From Torreya grandis (Eukaryota > Streptophyta > Pinopsida > Cupressales > Taxaceae): DNA of 64,000 bases. The notes beneath the pieces were generated by a model that saw only the letters and a program-made list of their open reading frames with translations, searched no databases and was not told the DNA's origin. Made by a program: the position numbers and the translations under genes. This document shows, in pieces, positions 46,740-59,754 of the stretch. Every line of letters begins with the position of its first letter. Position 1 is the stretch's first letter. The DNA lies in contig JARHVA010001189.1 in NCBI GenBank assembly GCA_037957365.1, forward strand, positions 2,207,501-2,271,500, in the 5' to 3' direction.

Positions 46740-47140
46740 TGATTGTACCAATCTTAGTCTTCCTAAACTAGAGTAAACCATTTCATATACATATATATGC
46801 ATCAAGAATCATAGTTGGAGTGGTATTAATATGACCAGGAGAGGGTGGATCGGATCATGCTATCTATTTTATAAGCAAGAAATTCTCTACTATAGAGAAA
46901 AATTATATGACAACTAAGTGAGAGGCCTTATCTATGGTGTTTTCACTTTAAAAGTTTTGGAACTACCTTTTGGCTACACTTTTTGAGTTATTAACTGATC
47001 AAGTGTTTCAATACTTAGTTAATGATCCCATGCTAGGAGGATGCATTTCATGTTGGTTGATGCTCTTCCAAGGATTTTAATTTCAGATAAATGTTAAGCT
47101 CGGCCAAGAGAACATGGGTCTAGATCATTTGAGTGGGTTG
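46740..47140 (+). pseudogene. Gypsy RNase H
   Basis: K-P-F-H-I-H-I-Y-A-S followed by G-V-V-L, then Y-F-I-S-K-K-F-S near 46870, E-K-N-Y-M-T-T-K-x-E-A-L near 46895 and F-x-L-L-T-D-Q near 46985, the usual Gypsy sequence with the E-x-N-Y and T-D-H blocks. The catalytic Asp of the first motif appears as Tyr. It ends with G-L-D-H-L-S-G, the D-A-L-S-R-type junction to integrase. Confidence 0.88.
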
Positions 47141-47249
47141 AAAAATGGCAAGGAACCAGAGAAGATCCTAGATGAGTCTCTAGATGCATAGCTATTTTGT
47201 GTGTTTGTGATCCCAAAAAAATTACAAGATATCACAAAATTTATTGAAT

Positions 47250-48420
47250 AAGGGATCTTTTTATAACATTATGTGGTAAAGGATAAGAATTAACTTGTTA
47301 CTATAGCCTTTTCATATAGTATTATCAATGGATTTCTTTATCATCTGTGCAAGGATGAAGTGCTACATAGAGTTACACTGAAGCATGAAATGCCATAGTT
47401 GCTTGAGGAAGCACATCAAGGGATTGCATGGGGTCACTTCATATGAGATGCAATAATGAGGATGATCATATAAAGTGGATTTTGGTGTCCCTATCTATTT
47501 TAATATGCTGACAGAGTTACACAACAGTGCATTATATGTCATAAGATGGGCAAACTGAACCAAAGAGATGAAATTCCTATACAACCAATGTTATCATAAT
47601 AACCTTTTGAGCAATGGGAAACTGATTTATTTAGGCCTATCAGTTCACCTAATAAATTTAGCCATGTTATATATATTATTACTTTGACATACTATTTTAT
47701 GAAGTGGGTGGAAGTTACTACAACACCCAATTGTAGTGTTAAGGATGCATTAAAGTTTCTATATGAAAATATTATTACTAGGTTTGGTTTTCCTATCAAA
47801 CTAGTAAGTGATAAAGGAACACATTTCTTGAACAAGACTATAAACATTCTCACTAATGAATTTTTGATATTTCACCACAAAATTATAGCATATGATCCCT
47901 AGGCTAATGCCCAAGCTGAAGTTGTGAATAAGGTACTAGGTAATATGATTACCAAAATATATAATTTTTAAATGGATCACTAGGAGGATTTAATTTTTTT
48001 AGTTATATGGGTGTATCACACACATTATAAACATGTGTCAAGGATCACTCCATTTTAGTTGGTCTACTAGTTATAAGTAGTCATGCCCATGGAGTATATA
48101 GTTCTAAGTCTATGAATTATAATCATTATGTGCATGGATGAAGATTGATTTAGAGAATTTTGGAAATGTGAGATGCATAAATGTATCTAGAAATCTTGGC
48201 ATGACAAGAACCTGTACACCAAAGAGTTTCAGGTAGATTAACTGGTATTACTTTATGATGGTCAGTTTAGAGTTTTCTCAAGCAAGATCAACATTAGATA
48301 GAAGGGTCCATACATTATCCATGAGTTATAATAGCCAGGAATGGTAGTTTGAATATATTTATAAGTCATCATTTTACATGGATAGGTGAATGTAATAGTC
48401 TTAAACCTTATCACCAATAA
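47250..48420 (+). pseudogene. Gypsy integrase
   Basis: The zinc-binding HHCC part is visible: E-A-H-Q-G-I-A-W-G-H near 47407-47440 and Q-C-I-I-C-H-K at 47525-47545. The core follows with W-E-T-D-L (first Asp) near 47620, the open piece 47684-47902 containing S-D-K-G-T-H-F (second Asp) and, past a stop, N-A-Q-A-E-V-V-N-K with the catalytic Glu near 47918. A C-terminal W-H-D-K-N-L-Y-T-K-E-F...V-L-L-Y-D-G-Q-F...G-P-Y-I-I block runs to about 48420. All three DDE residues are readable; stops make it inactive. Confidence 0.92.
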
Positions 48421-51400
48421 TCCATCTTTGAAAGTATGAGAAGGTGTTAAATCACATTGGGTAGTTTAGGATTTATTTTAAGTTAGGTTATGTGGAGTTT
48501 AATTATTTATTTTGTTGAGTGCATAGGCTAGATTGTGATCTCTTAGAATCATAGGGGTGTGAAATAAGGATCAATATTATCAAAGGCACCATTAATGAAG
48601 AGTGCATTGGTTGAAGGCTATAGTGAGTTCTAAATGATAGTGTATGACTTCAATTAAGTCCAATAATCGTATAGTGTTAGGATCTCATGTAGATATGGAT
48701 ACTAATGGTCAAATGTAGTTAATGAAAAAGTAGATGATGAGATTGGTAAATATCCCAAAATGGATCAAAGGTCAACATCACGGATGGAATGACCAAGTAC
48801 AATGTGTGCCAAATAAGATGATGGGATATGTATTTTAATTCACCCACCATCAAAAGGCAAGTGAGCTCAACAAATTATCCACATCATCTAGACAAAATTC
48901 TTTATATTTGATGCATGCATAGGTAAGATCAAATGGTGATCAAAAACATTTAAAGTCAAGTTAGGAATAAGAAGGTGTAGTAAGCTATAAAAATTAGGTG
49001 GGATACATAAATTGGGAATCCTACACTTAGTGCATATCAAGCTCTCACCATCTCTACAACTTTTCCATCTCCTTAAATAAAGATAAATAGTTTTTTGCAT
49101 TATGTATTGTGCTCACCTCTAATAATATATTATGGTTGCCTTTGATCTTTCCTAAATGATCAAAACTCTCATTGATTCATAAAAGGAAGATTTGGGCATT
49201 GGGTTGGTCCTATGAGAGACAAAGTTTTTTGACCTTGATGCCTTAAAATTCACCAAGGTCATAGAGTAAAAGTTGTTCATTCTAGAGGCAACCCAAGGCT
49301 TGCATCACCTCACTTTAGCATAACCACATCACTTTCATGACACATATGTCAAACACATAATCTAACTATCAGCTTTCAGTGACCTTATTGAAATCATGTA
49401 ACTATTTTTAGGGCATTATAATGAGGGCAAGATATATATATCCCAAGATGTTACCATTTACATCAATGAGGCTATGATGGTGTGGGTCATGGGTTTACCA
49501 ACTCAAGGAAAATTAGTCAAAGCTTAAAAATACAAAGAACCCCTAATTCTACCAAAAGTTCACAAATATTATGCTCAGGGATCTCAAGGAATATCCCTTA
49601 CCAATATTGTAGATGAACAAGTTAGAGTGTTTTCAGCATGCATCACATGATACTATTGGCAAATGATTAAGAACATTAAGTAGGATACCAACGGGGTAAT
49701 TAGCATTGCCTACTACACCATTCACCTCAACAAATACTTCAACTAGCCTAAATTCTTGGTTTTCAATTTGATAACTAACATCAACCAATTTTTGACTTCT
49801 ACGAACTTGAAATTTCAATACCAATTCTTGGTTCTATTGTTTTTTACATAATAGAAGTCACCTGAAATAGAAGTACATTTGGATGTCAACTACTAGCTTA
49901 ACATTGAATTTAGGAATCTAATTTGGATGTCATAGAGCACATAATTCACACATCAAATAAATTTTAGAGCATGGTGGGAGGAATTGATTCATCTCATTAC
50001 ATTCAATCCCTGAGTTCCTCTAGATGTAACTCAATATTTGGGTCAATATATCATGGTGACCAAGTTCTACAAAGGCATCATGGTGTGTATATATGAGCTA
50101 CCCACTGTGATGGGTCCCCTTTTTCTATTTCTCATCGATATGAAGATGGCCCTGAAAGAGGTCAACAAATATAAAGCATTAGCTACACATCATGTAATGC
50201 CATTCTAAATAGTACTTTGTAGTGTTTCAATACCATTAGCATAGCAAACTGAGCCTATCACATAGTAGACACATAAGGTGAAGAGAAAAACATTGATTGA
50301 GAGTCAAAATCTTCCCCCGCCAAAAATAAAAACATGTAGAACTTTTATGTGGTTGGATGATCCACATTTTCAAACAATCATATCTCTTTGTGACTTGCGA
50401 ACAATGAGGACTGATGAACAAGAGGTCAATTAAGTAATGTTTTTTGACATGGTAGGTGATCTATATGAGAAGCAAGAAGAAAATGAGTTTTTATTTTGTA
50501 AATTAGTGCACATGGTATAAGTGAAAATATAGGTACTTAATGAACTATGGGTGGACATCCCCGAATATCCACCTTCTATTATAATTGAAACTATTGGCTA
50601 GGAAGCTAAGCATGTTAAGTTCATATTTGAATTATTCAAATAATAAAAACCTAAGACTTTGGTACCTTTAGATATTTTTTCACCTCTTCTTAAGATTCCT
50701 TCATATGCTCTTTTCCATCAGTATAGAACATGAAGGGATGCTCGAGCATCCCCAACCCTAAGTGTGTAGGCTTGAAAATTTATAACCATAGAAGAATGGT
50801 CTATGCAAGTTGATTCATGATAGCTTACATCATAGGAGGCAAAAAAAATTCAACCCATGAATGCATAGCTAACCAAACATAAGTTGGTTACTTATAGTAA
50901 TATGAAAACCTCTATCTCTAAGGAAATGGTCTAAGGTGTAGTTATTCACTCATCTGAATATGAACCCATAATGGATATCGAGGAGATAAAGGTAGAACAA
51001 CAAACTATGGAGGATAAATAGGCCACCCATGAAGAGGAATAGAGATCCACAACATGTAGAGTGTGATTCAAGAAAAAATGGTAAATGAAAGAGGAGGCTC
51101 ATAAGCAGGCAGAAGTCGTATTATAGTAGCAATAGGCCACAACCCAAAATCCCATTAATGAAGATGAGGCTTCCAAATAGGTTGATGACATAGAGGAACT
51201 TCAAAAAAATGATGAGGGTGATACATAGGGAAATATTTTGGTTAATGATATCATTTTAACCACTGATACACTAGAAGTGTATCTAAGCACAAAGGAGGTT
51301 AATCCATAGAAGTAAGATAAATAATCTAAGGCACATAGTATAAAAGGCATAGAATATATAAAAGCATAGTAGACCTTCATTAATGACACTGATAAGGCAA

Positions 51401-53095
51401 ATTCCTTAAATGAAGAAGAGAATTAAAATCAACTCACTAAGGAGGAGACCATGAACACAACACTTATTGAGGATCAATAACTAGAGAAAGTGCAAATGGA
51501 TCACATCAATGAGAAACCAAATCTAAACATGCATGAGGAAGCATATAAGGTAGTTTATGATGGGATTTTAAAATACACTATAGTATGGGTCATGTAGTAA
51601 ATGAAGAAACAACAACCTAGAATTACAAATCTTTTAAACATTCCCATATAATAGCCACTCCAAAACATTTGGCTTTGGGATGTCCCTGCTCCCTCTTCCC
51701 AGCACACTAAGTTTTCCTTGACAATTGCATCATTGTGATAGGATATTATAACTACATTTTATACATCATTGGTGCTTACACCACTTACCACTAAGGCTTC
51801 CTTATATTATGTCATAGATACAATTAACCAAGTAGATTGAAAGAGACAGTGTGTTCCATGAATCAATTGCATAGAAGGCCAGTTCATTGGAAGTAAGGGT
51901 GGAAAGTTTATAGATGGAAAATGTATAATTGATGCAACACATTTGCAATTACAATTTTATTATTAAGAACACATATCCTAGATTATGTGCATAGGTCATC
52001 TGTAATCAAGTTCTTTTGGATCATCAGCAGTTGCCTCTTCTCATCACATAACTAGTTTAGGAAATGCAACATATTTATAAGGTCCACCAAATCATAGCAT
52101 AGGATAATTATATTAAATTAGAGATTAAGGTTATCTTTGAGATTCTTAAAACATATCATTAAGTTTTGAATTTTTCCTCAATCCAAGTGACTCAAGTGGC
52201 CCAGCAGTTGCTTGACCAAAAGCAAACTTTATTCGGGGAAGCACACAATGATTTTATAGAGGTGAGAAAATCCAAGGACACAATGCTAAATCTAGCCAAT
52301 AATTCTAAGGATATGAATGATGATTTATAAAATTCTAGTATCAATTGGGATGTAGTCATGTCAAGCTTTTAGACATGGAAAAACCAACTATTGTGAAGCA
52401 CATTCATTGGAGTTAAATCACAGTGGTATGTTGATAAATTAACTGATCTCCAATAGGATATTAGTCAATGACTCACCACTACCAAAGTTTTTTTTCCTCT
52501 CACTATGGATTATGACATCCATTTGTTACTTATTTCATAAGGATAGATACAATTTATGCTATGACTTATTCAAGACTTTATGCTTGGCTGACAAACTTAC
52601 AAGATTGACTTGGCTACTTTCGATAGTGTGATTGCACCTTTGGTGAACTTACCCAAGTTCATTCCTCCAAGTGAAATATTGTCCCTTGTTAAAAATTAGA
52701 ATAATGTATCCTAAAGTCTTGGTAAATACTCTCAGCATGCATTGTATGATTCTTCATTTTCAACCACTCCGTCCATGCCACCACCTACCAATTAGGTACT
52801 GTACAACTCAAAGTTTGAAATTTTGTTCTCTAATTTGTATTGAAAATGTTTTAATAGGATAAGTGGGGTTGGTATATTAAAAAATTTAAAGAGAGGTAAG
52901 CCATTTCACTACTTAGTTAAAAACCTGAAAGGGTAACTAACTAGTGCATACGAGGTGAAAACTAGTAAATGACACCCTGGGCAGTTACTACGAGTTCTAC
53001 TTCATCCTTTGTTTTGGTCTAGTTACTTTAGTCCTCTGATTTCCAACCTCTAATATTTTTTCTTGGGATGAGACAACCTATTAAGTATGGGAAAG
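48421..53095 (+). pseudogene. Long post-integrase region with decayed extra ORF
   Basis: About 4.7 kb between integrase and the 3' LTR. It is too long to be a simple untranslated region, and plus-strand frames stay recognisably protein-like with stops. Near 49380-49500 an I-Y-I-P-R segment occurs; near 49610-49860 a long run follows D-E-Q-V-R-V-F-S-A-C-I with one frame and few stops; at 51000-51500 there is an acidic stretch rich in Glu, Asp and Thr (for example E-D-E-A-S-K and E-E-L-Q-K-N-D-E-G-D). No transmembrane or envelope signature is evident. It may be the extra 3' ORF known in some plant Gypsy lineages or a captured gene. Minus-strand open frames here are shadows. Confidence 0.55.
53083..53095 (+). 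promoter_or_regulatory. Probable Gypsy polypurine tract
   Basis: 'aagtatgggaaag' directly before the 3' LTR; purine-rich with two pyrimidines, so probably decayed. Confidence 0.5.
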
Positions 53096-53685
53096 TTTTA
53101 GTGGGTAAATATGAGTGCAAAACTACATGTTTGGATGTATGTGACAAATAGGTATCACATTGTTTATATTGTTACATAGTTATTCTAATTGCATCTCAAG
53201 CATCTTTTTTCTAGAAATAGCTCAAATAAGTAGAAAAAATACCAAATGGACACCTATATATTTTTTTCTTTAATATAATAGCATGGTTAGACTTATTGTA
53301 ATCATTAGTTAGTTCTACTAATATGGTGGATTCATTGTAATAGAAAGATTGATCGATAACTATTGCTCTATGTTTTGATCATTTCTATATTGGATATTTA
53401 GCTAAGCTTCCTATGGTTTTATCTCTATTTTCATTTATTAATTCACAAATTTATATAGATGTAATTATTTTTCATTCCATAGTTCTATTAAATAATTTTT
53501 ACTTCATGCATAGTTAAGCTTGATCTTTGTGACTAATATAACTTCTTAGATTATAATCTGCATTGACTTTTAGATATGTTTTATTCCGTTAACTGTCTAT
53601 TTTTTCTTATACTTATTAACTCTATTCACATATCTATCCCTATAATTATCATGTTATGATGAATCATTAGGAACCTCTGCTAACA
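53096..53685 (+). repeat. Gypsy 3' LTR
   Basis: 590 bp pairing with 40094-40688. The start has changed (TTTTAG for TGTTAG); the end is GCTAACA. Confidence 0.85.
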
Positions 53686-55560
53686 AAATAACATGTCACA
53701 CATGATTTCCACATAACTGAGAAAATTTGAGACAAAGTGAGTATTTCTAAGAACTAAGACTATGAAATTACTGAGTAGTATTTTAGGTAAACTAAAGTTT
53801 TGATAAATTCTATAAATGCCTATTATTTAGGCATTTGGACAATATCACTGGGAATGACACTAAAGCAGTGCTCTCATATCTAATCTGGTGTTCCTATCCA
53901 ATGTGATTTTTTGTGTATATTTTGAGCCTAAAACTTTATAAACTATGTAATCTCTATTGAATGTTATTTTTATACTAAAATGGGAAGTATAGTCTATAAG
54001 ACTAACATTTTTGAATGTCCCCTCTTTTGAGGTGAGTTTTTGAGCCTACACAAGAACTTAACTCAAAATAAAAAGTTATGTACTAGGTTGTTGTGATGTA
54101 AAACTGGAAATCTAAGTAATATTGACAATATGGAGAATCATGCATCATTATGTATGTAAACTAAGCATAGTAGTAATATTAGATGTGTTTACACATAATA
54201 TTTTTAAACTTTATCAATTATTGATGCTTTCTATCTTGCAAGAATCTGTTGAGTCTCAATCTCTCTAAGTGCACACCTCAAAGGGTGGACCAGGAAAGGG
54301 GTGGGTAGACCATTGGTGATTTGCAGGATTATTATCCCTTTAATACCACTTGATATATATACAACAATATCCTAAAAACATTCCTTTAAGCTTTGCCTCT
54401 TCTTTTTTATCCTCCTTTAGTCATTTTCCATCTTCATTAGCCCTTCCCTAGCCCAAACTCAATTTTGATGGTTTACGATACAATGTCAGCCCATCAACCC
54501 TTTACTCTAATTGATAAAAGTCAATTAGGGTCTAGGTTAGCTCTTGGTCAATTTAGACCAGGATCTAATTTGATTTTATTAATAACGATATAGAGTCTAT
54601 TGGTGGTTAAACTTTTGAAAAGGACTATAGTTAGATTTAGATATATAAACACATTCATTTCATCATTTTTTAGGAAGATAAGACAAGAAGAAGAGATATA
54701 TATTTTGCATCTGCTTATCCACCATTATACTTAAGGAACATAGCTTAGGTTTTCATACTGTAATTGGAGATATGAATCTTATCTTGTGGAGAAGTCTTTT
54801 GGATGAATTGATAGGTTGTGTAGCCTAGATCTAATTTATCCTTTCCATCCTTATATACCACAACAACCTCTTGCAAAGCACCTTGGCTAAGGGAGAGATT
54901 GAGTCTCAATGGGCTCATCTTTAAAAATAAGTATTCCTATCTTTTTTCCTCCTTGATAAGATTAGATAGATATGCATTTGTACTTCTCTCCCATGCATTA
55001 CGATTCCATATACATTAATATGAGTATATGTTTGTTATGCATGTTTACTTTTTATGTTTATTACCCCCACTTTGTACCACAAGATTTGGTGATCACTAGA
55101 TTAGATTTTTACTTTGATTTTGTCATTTTTACACTAGTAAATATGAAAACGTGGGACTTAGTTAGGGTTATTACATAGTTTTACTTAAATGGAGGCTTTG
55201 GAACCCTTCCTAGTAATATTATTATGGTAAGATATCCCTTGGATAGGTCTAGTGAAACCATCCTGGTCATGACCCCAAATATATAATGTATCAACAATCA
55301 TAAGTGTAAGTATGATTTATCTTCTCCAAGATAGAATTGATTTATAAAGTAGTTGCATTTCCCTTTGCATATATTCTGGTGAACCTGACATGAATCTAAC
55401 CCTTATAGGTTTTCTTTCATGCCATCATTTTTGTCTTCATATTTATATTTTTCTATATTTGTAGTACTATATCAAACCAATTAGTATAGTTTTAACTTTA
55501 TGTGGGTAGGTTTAACACATAGTCATTTTAAAATGATTATGTTTTATCTATGTGAGTCTT
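53686..55560. other. Gene-free region
   Basis: No coding domain. The left part continues the target of the 13.6-kb insertion. The open frame 54972-55178 is low-complexity and unrecognised. A copy of 'attgagtctcaat' occurs at about 54899, with a partial match near 54250. Confidence 0.4.
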
Positions 55561-55569
55561 CATCAATTA

Positions 55570-56050
55570 TAAGTTATTAGATTGAGTAGTTTGACATAGT
55601 ATTCTTATTTTGTCCTAAATTAGCATACACTATTGAATAGGTTGACTTTGTCTTCTATTTTCTTCTATCAACATATAGGTCAACAAAAATTATCGAACAG
55701 ATCAAATCTATTCATTATTTCTTATTTAACACATAAGGCTTTGCAAACTTGGTCAAGCCAGTCGACCCAATTGGTAGAATTTAAAAACAACAATTAAGCA
55801 TTACAACATGAAAATTTGCATTCTAAATTTTCTTCAATCCTACCAAGTTTCCTTTCTTTTCTCTCTTTGTAATTTTACTTTTTCCTTCAATTTTATTTTT
55901 CACAAGTTTGTAGTCTACAAAACTACAACCCTACAGCTAACTAGGTCAACCTGGTCGACATGGTTTTATAGTTTGCCTTCTGTCTAAGAGACATAGTCGA
56001 CCTATTTGACTTTATTATTAAATAACTTGAATTATAATAGTAGTGACCCA
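55570..56050. repeat. Diffuse cluster of GTCGACC / GTCAACC palindromic motifs
   Basis: Degenerate sites such as 'aggttgact' (55639), 'aggtcaac' (55678), 'ggtcaagccagtcgaccc' (55751), 'aggtcaacctggtcgac' (55943) and 'agtcgacctatttgact' (55995). They resemble the head of the 61-bp tandem unit at 56.8-57.1 kb but have irregular spacing, so this looks like an older part of the same repeat region. Confidence 0.5.
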
Positions 56051-56811
56051 TTCAAATCATTTTTTTATTATTTGCATATAGTATCACTTGAACCAACTCT
56101 GTACTATTATCAATAAAGAAATTAATATCTATTTTCTAGTAATTAATTCACATTTCCTTTTGAGTTGTTTGCATGCTTAGAGTAACTCACATAGTTTAAA
56201 TAGATGGTTTTTTAAATTACCATTTTAGTTACACTATTTTAATCTTTTGCACACACTACCAAACTACTTAACATTCAAAAATCATTAAACATTTATCTTC
56301 CCAAGGCCTACCTACTTGGATTTCATCATTAAGAGGGAAGCTAACTTAGTTTATTGTCCAAGTATAAATAGGTGGTTAATGGTATATATTGGTAAAGTAA
56401 CCAACACCCTTATCACTATAGGATTATGACGTGAGGGGGTAAGCCCCAATACCAAGCTAGTACCATTTCTAATACAAATTTTTTTCAGCCCAAACATCAT
56501 GAAACCAACCTTAGATTGATTTCTAGTTCCCTATTTCAGCCAAATTTATTATCACACTAAAATTACACTCTATTATAATTTAATAACACTTAGGGTAACT
56601 AATTAGTTATCATTTAATTTTTATTTTATTGCTTGCTCTTTGATTATTGTGTGTTGTATTTCAAAAACTTGTAGTGGCCAGTGTTGGTATAAGGTTTGTG
56701 ATGTTTGCTCAAATTATATCAATCACATTCATCCAATTATTTGTGTTTTAATTTCATTCTTGATCAAATTATCTTACAAAATTTTCATGTGTTTAAAAAC
56801 ATTATCATCTT
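56051..56811. other. Gene-free region between the two palindromic repeat clusters
   Basis: Nothing recognised. A TTGGTATAAGG near 56686 resembles a decayed initiator-Met primer site, but no LTR end can be paired with it. Confidence 0.35.
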
Positions 56812-57107
56812 AGTCGATACATTCTCTTACAAATTGTTCTATCTTCCTATCATTAGTACATAGTTGACCTGCATGACTATGTCTTATTATCCCCTTGTTT
56901 AGTTATCTGTTTAGTAGTATACAATTGATTTACATGATTGTGTATCTTTATCATCTTGTTTTTCATTCATATCTTTAATACAGAGTCAACCAACATGACT
57001 ATACATCCTTATCCTTATATTCTAATTCCCTAGGTTATAGAACACAGTCAACCTAATCGACTCTATATCCTCCTTTATAATTTTATCTTTAAATCATCTT
57101 TTTTAAC
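56812..57107 (+). repeat. 61-bp tandem repeat with palindromic head
   Basis: Four units start at 56862, 56923, 56984 and 57046 (spacing 61, 61, 62), preceded by a partial unit at 56812. Each begins with a degenerate inverted repeat of the form AGTCAACC-nnn-TGACT (for example 'agttgacctgcatgact' and 'agtcaaccaacatgact'), then 'atgtatccttatc' and an AT-rich tail with 'ttatagaac'-like ends. Units are diverged but in register. The array lies about 330 bp upstream of the gag start at 57411, where an LTR or leader would be. Confidence 0.8.
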
Positions 57108-57410
57108 CTTTCTCTTTCATCATGAACTTCTTATTGAGGATAACACAAATTTGAACTCAAAATATATGATGAACTTTACCAATCCTAATAGGTTTCCTCA
57201 TAAACATCTTATGCTTCCACTTTAGATGAAAGTAATGTGCATATGGATACTCACACTAAAAATTATGTGAATCCTCATTCCTCTTCCACTTGTAACCCTA
57301 TTTTCTCCTTATAATATCAACCTATATTATTATATACTCCATAAATACTTTTCTTCATTAATGAGTTTCATCAACATTCAAGAAAAGACCCTTCCACTAT
57401 TTACAACCTT

Positions 57411-58690
57411 ATGATAAGTGGTCAAGAAGAAGAACCCCATTCACCTTCCCTCACATTTTTTCATGGATTTGGGGGTGATACATTCTTTGATTCTCAACTT
57501 CTCCCTTCTATTTTGACTCCTTCTCATACTATGACCTCTTCTTCCTTGATTTCTTCTACCTCCATGCCAAGAATCTCTACTAGCATGGTGGGTTCGACAT
57601 CTAATTGGCCTTTTCCAAGACCCACCCTCCTCAATCACTCCACTAATACATCATTTTCTACCCATGTTAATCATGCCACTAGTTTTTATTTCTCTTATAA
57701 TCCTTCTACTAGTGCATCTTTCACTACATAGGCTAATCATGCCACTAGTGCCTCTTTTTATACCAATGCCTCTCAAACCACTAGTGTTGTGCATGGAACT
57801 ACTCACAAAGGTGCCTAATCCACCAATACCAATGATAATGATTCACATGTCATGTAAACTAGTCAAAACGCAACTCAAATCCATCAACTCTTGTTACAAA
57901 CTATTAACCAAATGAACACTTTCCAAGCTAATAATTCCAATCAAATGATGCAAATGTAGAATCACCTTATTCACCTCCAAAATCAACCTCAACATGTTCC
58001 ATGGGGAGCATAAAATAAAAATTCCCTCCACCCCACTTTAGGTATTCCTATGGAAACCTTATTCCCCAACCACCTATTGTTAAAAAAACTATTAAACATC
58101 TTCAAAACAAACCTCTTACACCTCAAATTGCCAATATAGATATAGGAGGTATCACACCTACGATTAGCTATAATGGATTAACTAATCCTACCTTACATTT
58201 AAAAACATTTGGTAATCTTTACAAAGATTGGGTCAAGTTAAACACTTTTACTATTACCAAGCTCTTATCAAAACCCCTCTTTGGAGATGCTTTAGATTGG
58301 TATAATCAAGTCATGTCTCATTCTATCACTAGTTTAGAATATCTAGTTAATGCTTTAGTATAAGAGTTTCAAACTAGTGACCTCCCTAAAAATACCTTGG
58401 CTCATTTTATCAATTGCAAGCAACTTAAAATTGAAATTATAAATGCTTTCATCAAACAATGGAAGACCTTGTCTAATAAATGTGAGCATAATATGGTAGA
58501 TGGTAATGTATTTCATCTCTTCACTAACACTCTCTATCCTAAGTTGTAAAATTGGGTTAGGCATCTCTCTCCATGAACTTAGGAAGAGTCCCTCAACCAA
58601 GCTAAGTGCAAATATTTTCTCATGCATTAGTTTGAGCCATCCCAACCTCTTGTGGGCACTCGCATGCTCATCAAAATAAAAATAATCGTG
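57411..58690 (+). pseudogene. Ty3/Gypsy gag relic (third element)
   Basis: The first 106 codons from the Met at 57411 are open: an acidic start (S-G-Q-E-E-E-P) followed by a Ser/Thr/Pro/His-rich tract. After a frameshift the capsid domain is clear at 58169-58640: Y-N-G-L-T-N-P-T-L-H-L-K-T-F, F-G-D-A-L-D-W-Y-N, then L-A-H-F-I-N-C-K-Q and L-S-N-K-C-E, with stops only. This is the standard Gypsy capsid layout Y-x-G-x-x-D-P...A-x-x-W-Y...F. It would assemble particles. No LTR pair could be identified around it; the 61-bp array lies upstream. The minus frames at 57441-57638 and 58355-58645 are shadows. Confidence 0.8.
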
Positions 58691-58729
58691 ATACCAATGA
58701 TGGTATCATTGATTCCAAAGATACCATTC

Positions 58730-59754
58730 ATAATATTCAAGCTATTATTCTCAACCCTTATTCGAAGCCAACTTCCCTTTTAAACCATACCCCTAATCCT
58801 CAATTTTATCAAATAAACAACATCAATATTTATAAGCCATTATCCTTATCAAAACCCCAAAAGCATCTACCAAGGCCTCTTCCATGAGATCTTGATCCCA
58901 ATCACCCTATGACATCATGGTATGATCCAAATAAATTTTGTTGGTTTCATGTTATTTGGGGTCATTCTCATGAGACTTGCAAGTAATTGTGTAATTTAGC
59001 TATGGATTTCCTCCTTGGTCTAAATTTCAATCATGATTCCCTCATTCATAAACATCAACAAGCCTATGAAATTTCCTTCAAATCTCATGAAACACAAAAT
59101 ATAAATCAATATTTTAACTAGGCCAATGCTCATCTAGACATCTATAAAGACCCTCTTCCTAATCACCAAGATAATAATGATAAGCTTGCTCCTTCCACCC
59201 ATAACATTTAAATTCTTATAGACCAAACTCCTAAAGGGAATGTGTAAAATATGACTAATATGAAAAGGGTAGTTGATTTTATTGATTCTAATTCTACACA
59301 CACATATCCATCATCTCAAACTTTATATGTTATCCAAGATTCTTCCCCATCTCACCTAACAGAGTTGGGGCAAGAGGACCTTATCTCTTTTAAAGAACAA
59401 ATTCTAACACCTCTATTAAATAACACCTCTCATAAAATTTCAAAAATTTCCCCAAACTCTCTACCCATCGACAACATTATTCAACCTTCTAATATTACTT
59501 ATTCAAATCAATCACAAGACAAACCTAAATCTACTACCCCATCCTCTCAAGACAATCAACCAATTTATCCCCAAACTAAACTGACCACATCCTATCAACA
59601 CAAGTTTACTTTCACTTTCAATCTTAATTCCCAGGAGTTCCTCCAACATTACATAGCTCTATCCAGTATTCCACTCATGGGTTATGACGAATGGGACCCT
59701 ATCATAGAGCTTACCAATCTCCCATCTCAAATTACCTTTCTTAAACTCATATGA
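58730..59754 (+). pseudogene. Gag nucleocapsid knuckle and Ser/Pro-rich linker
   Basis: At 58939-58980 there is an intact CX2HX4HX4C knuckle (C-W-F-H, G-H, T-C). The same frame continues, with stops near 58985, 59120 and 59210, into a 167-codon uninterrupted stretch (59251-59754), the longest open frame of the window. That stretch is rich in Ser, Thr, Pro, Asn and Gln and ends with D-E-W-D-P-I-I-E-L. In related elements such a low-complexity linker separates nucleocapsid from protease. Its openness probably reflects low-complexity composition rather than selection. Confidence 0.65.

Larger units (their letters stand above)
40094..53685 (+). mobile_element. 13.6-kb Ty3/Gypsy retrotransposon with long post-integrase region
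   Basis: LTRs at 40094-40688 (595 bp) and 53096-53685 (590 bp) match at about nine in ten positions over their first 100 bases. Between them, on the plus strand, lie gag, protease, RT, RNase H and integrase in Gypsy order, followed by about 4.7 kb before the 3' LTR. Flanking bases are GAACA (left) and AAATA (right), which could be one TSD with two C-to-T-type changes. A nearby 'aacatgt' on both sides offers an alternative boundary. Every domain carries stops. An integrase-before-extension layout occurs in plant Gypsy elements with an extra 3' ORF. Confidence 0.88.

Noticed and set aside
56680..56700. Initiator-Met primer-binding site (TTGGTATAAGG) for the third Gypsy element
   Set aside because: Mismatched at key bases, and no LTR end could be paired with it.
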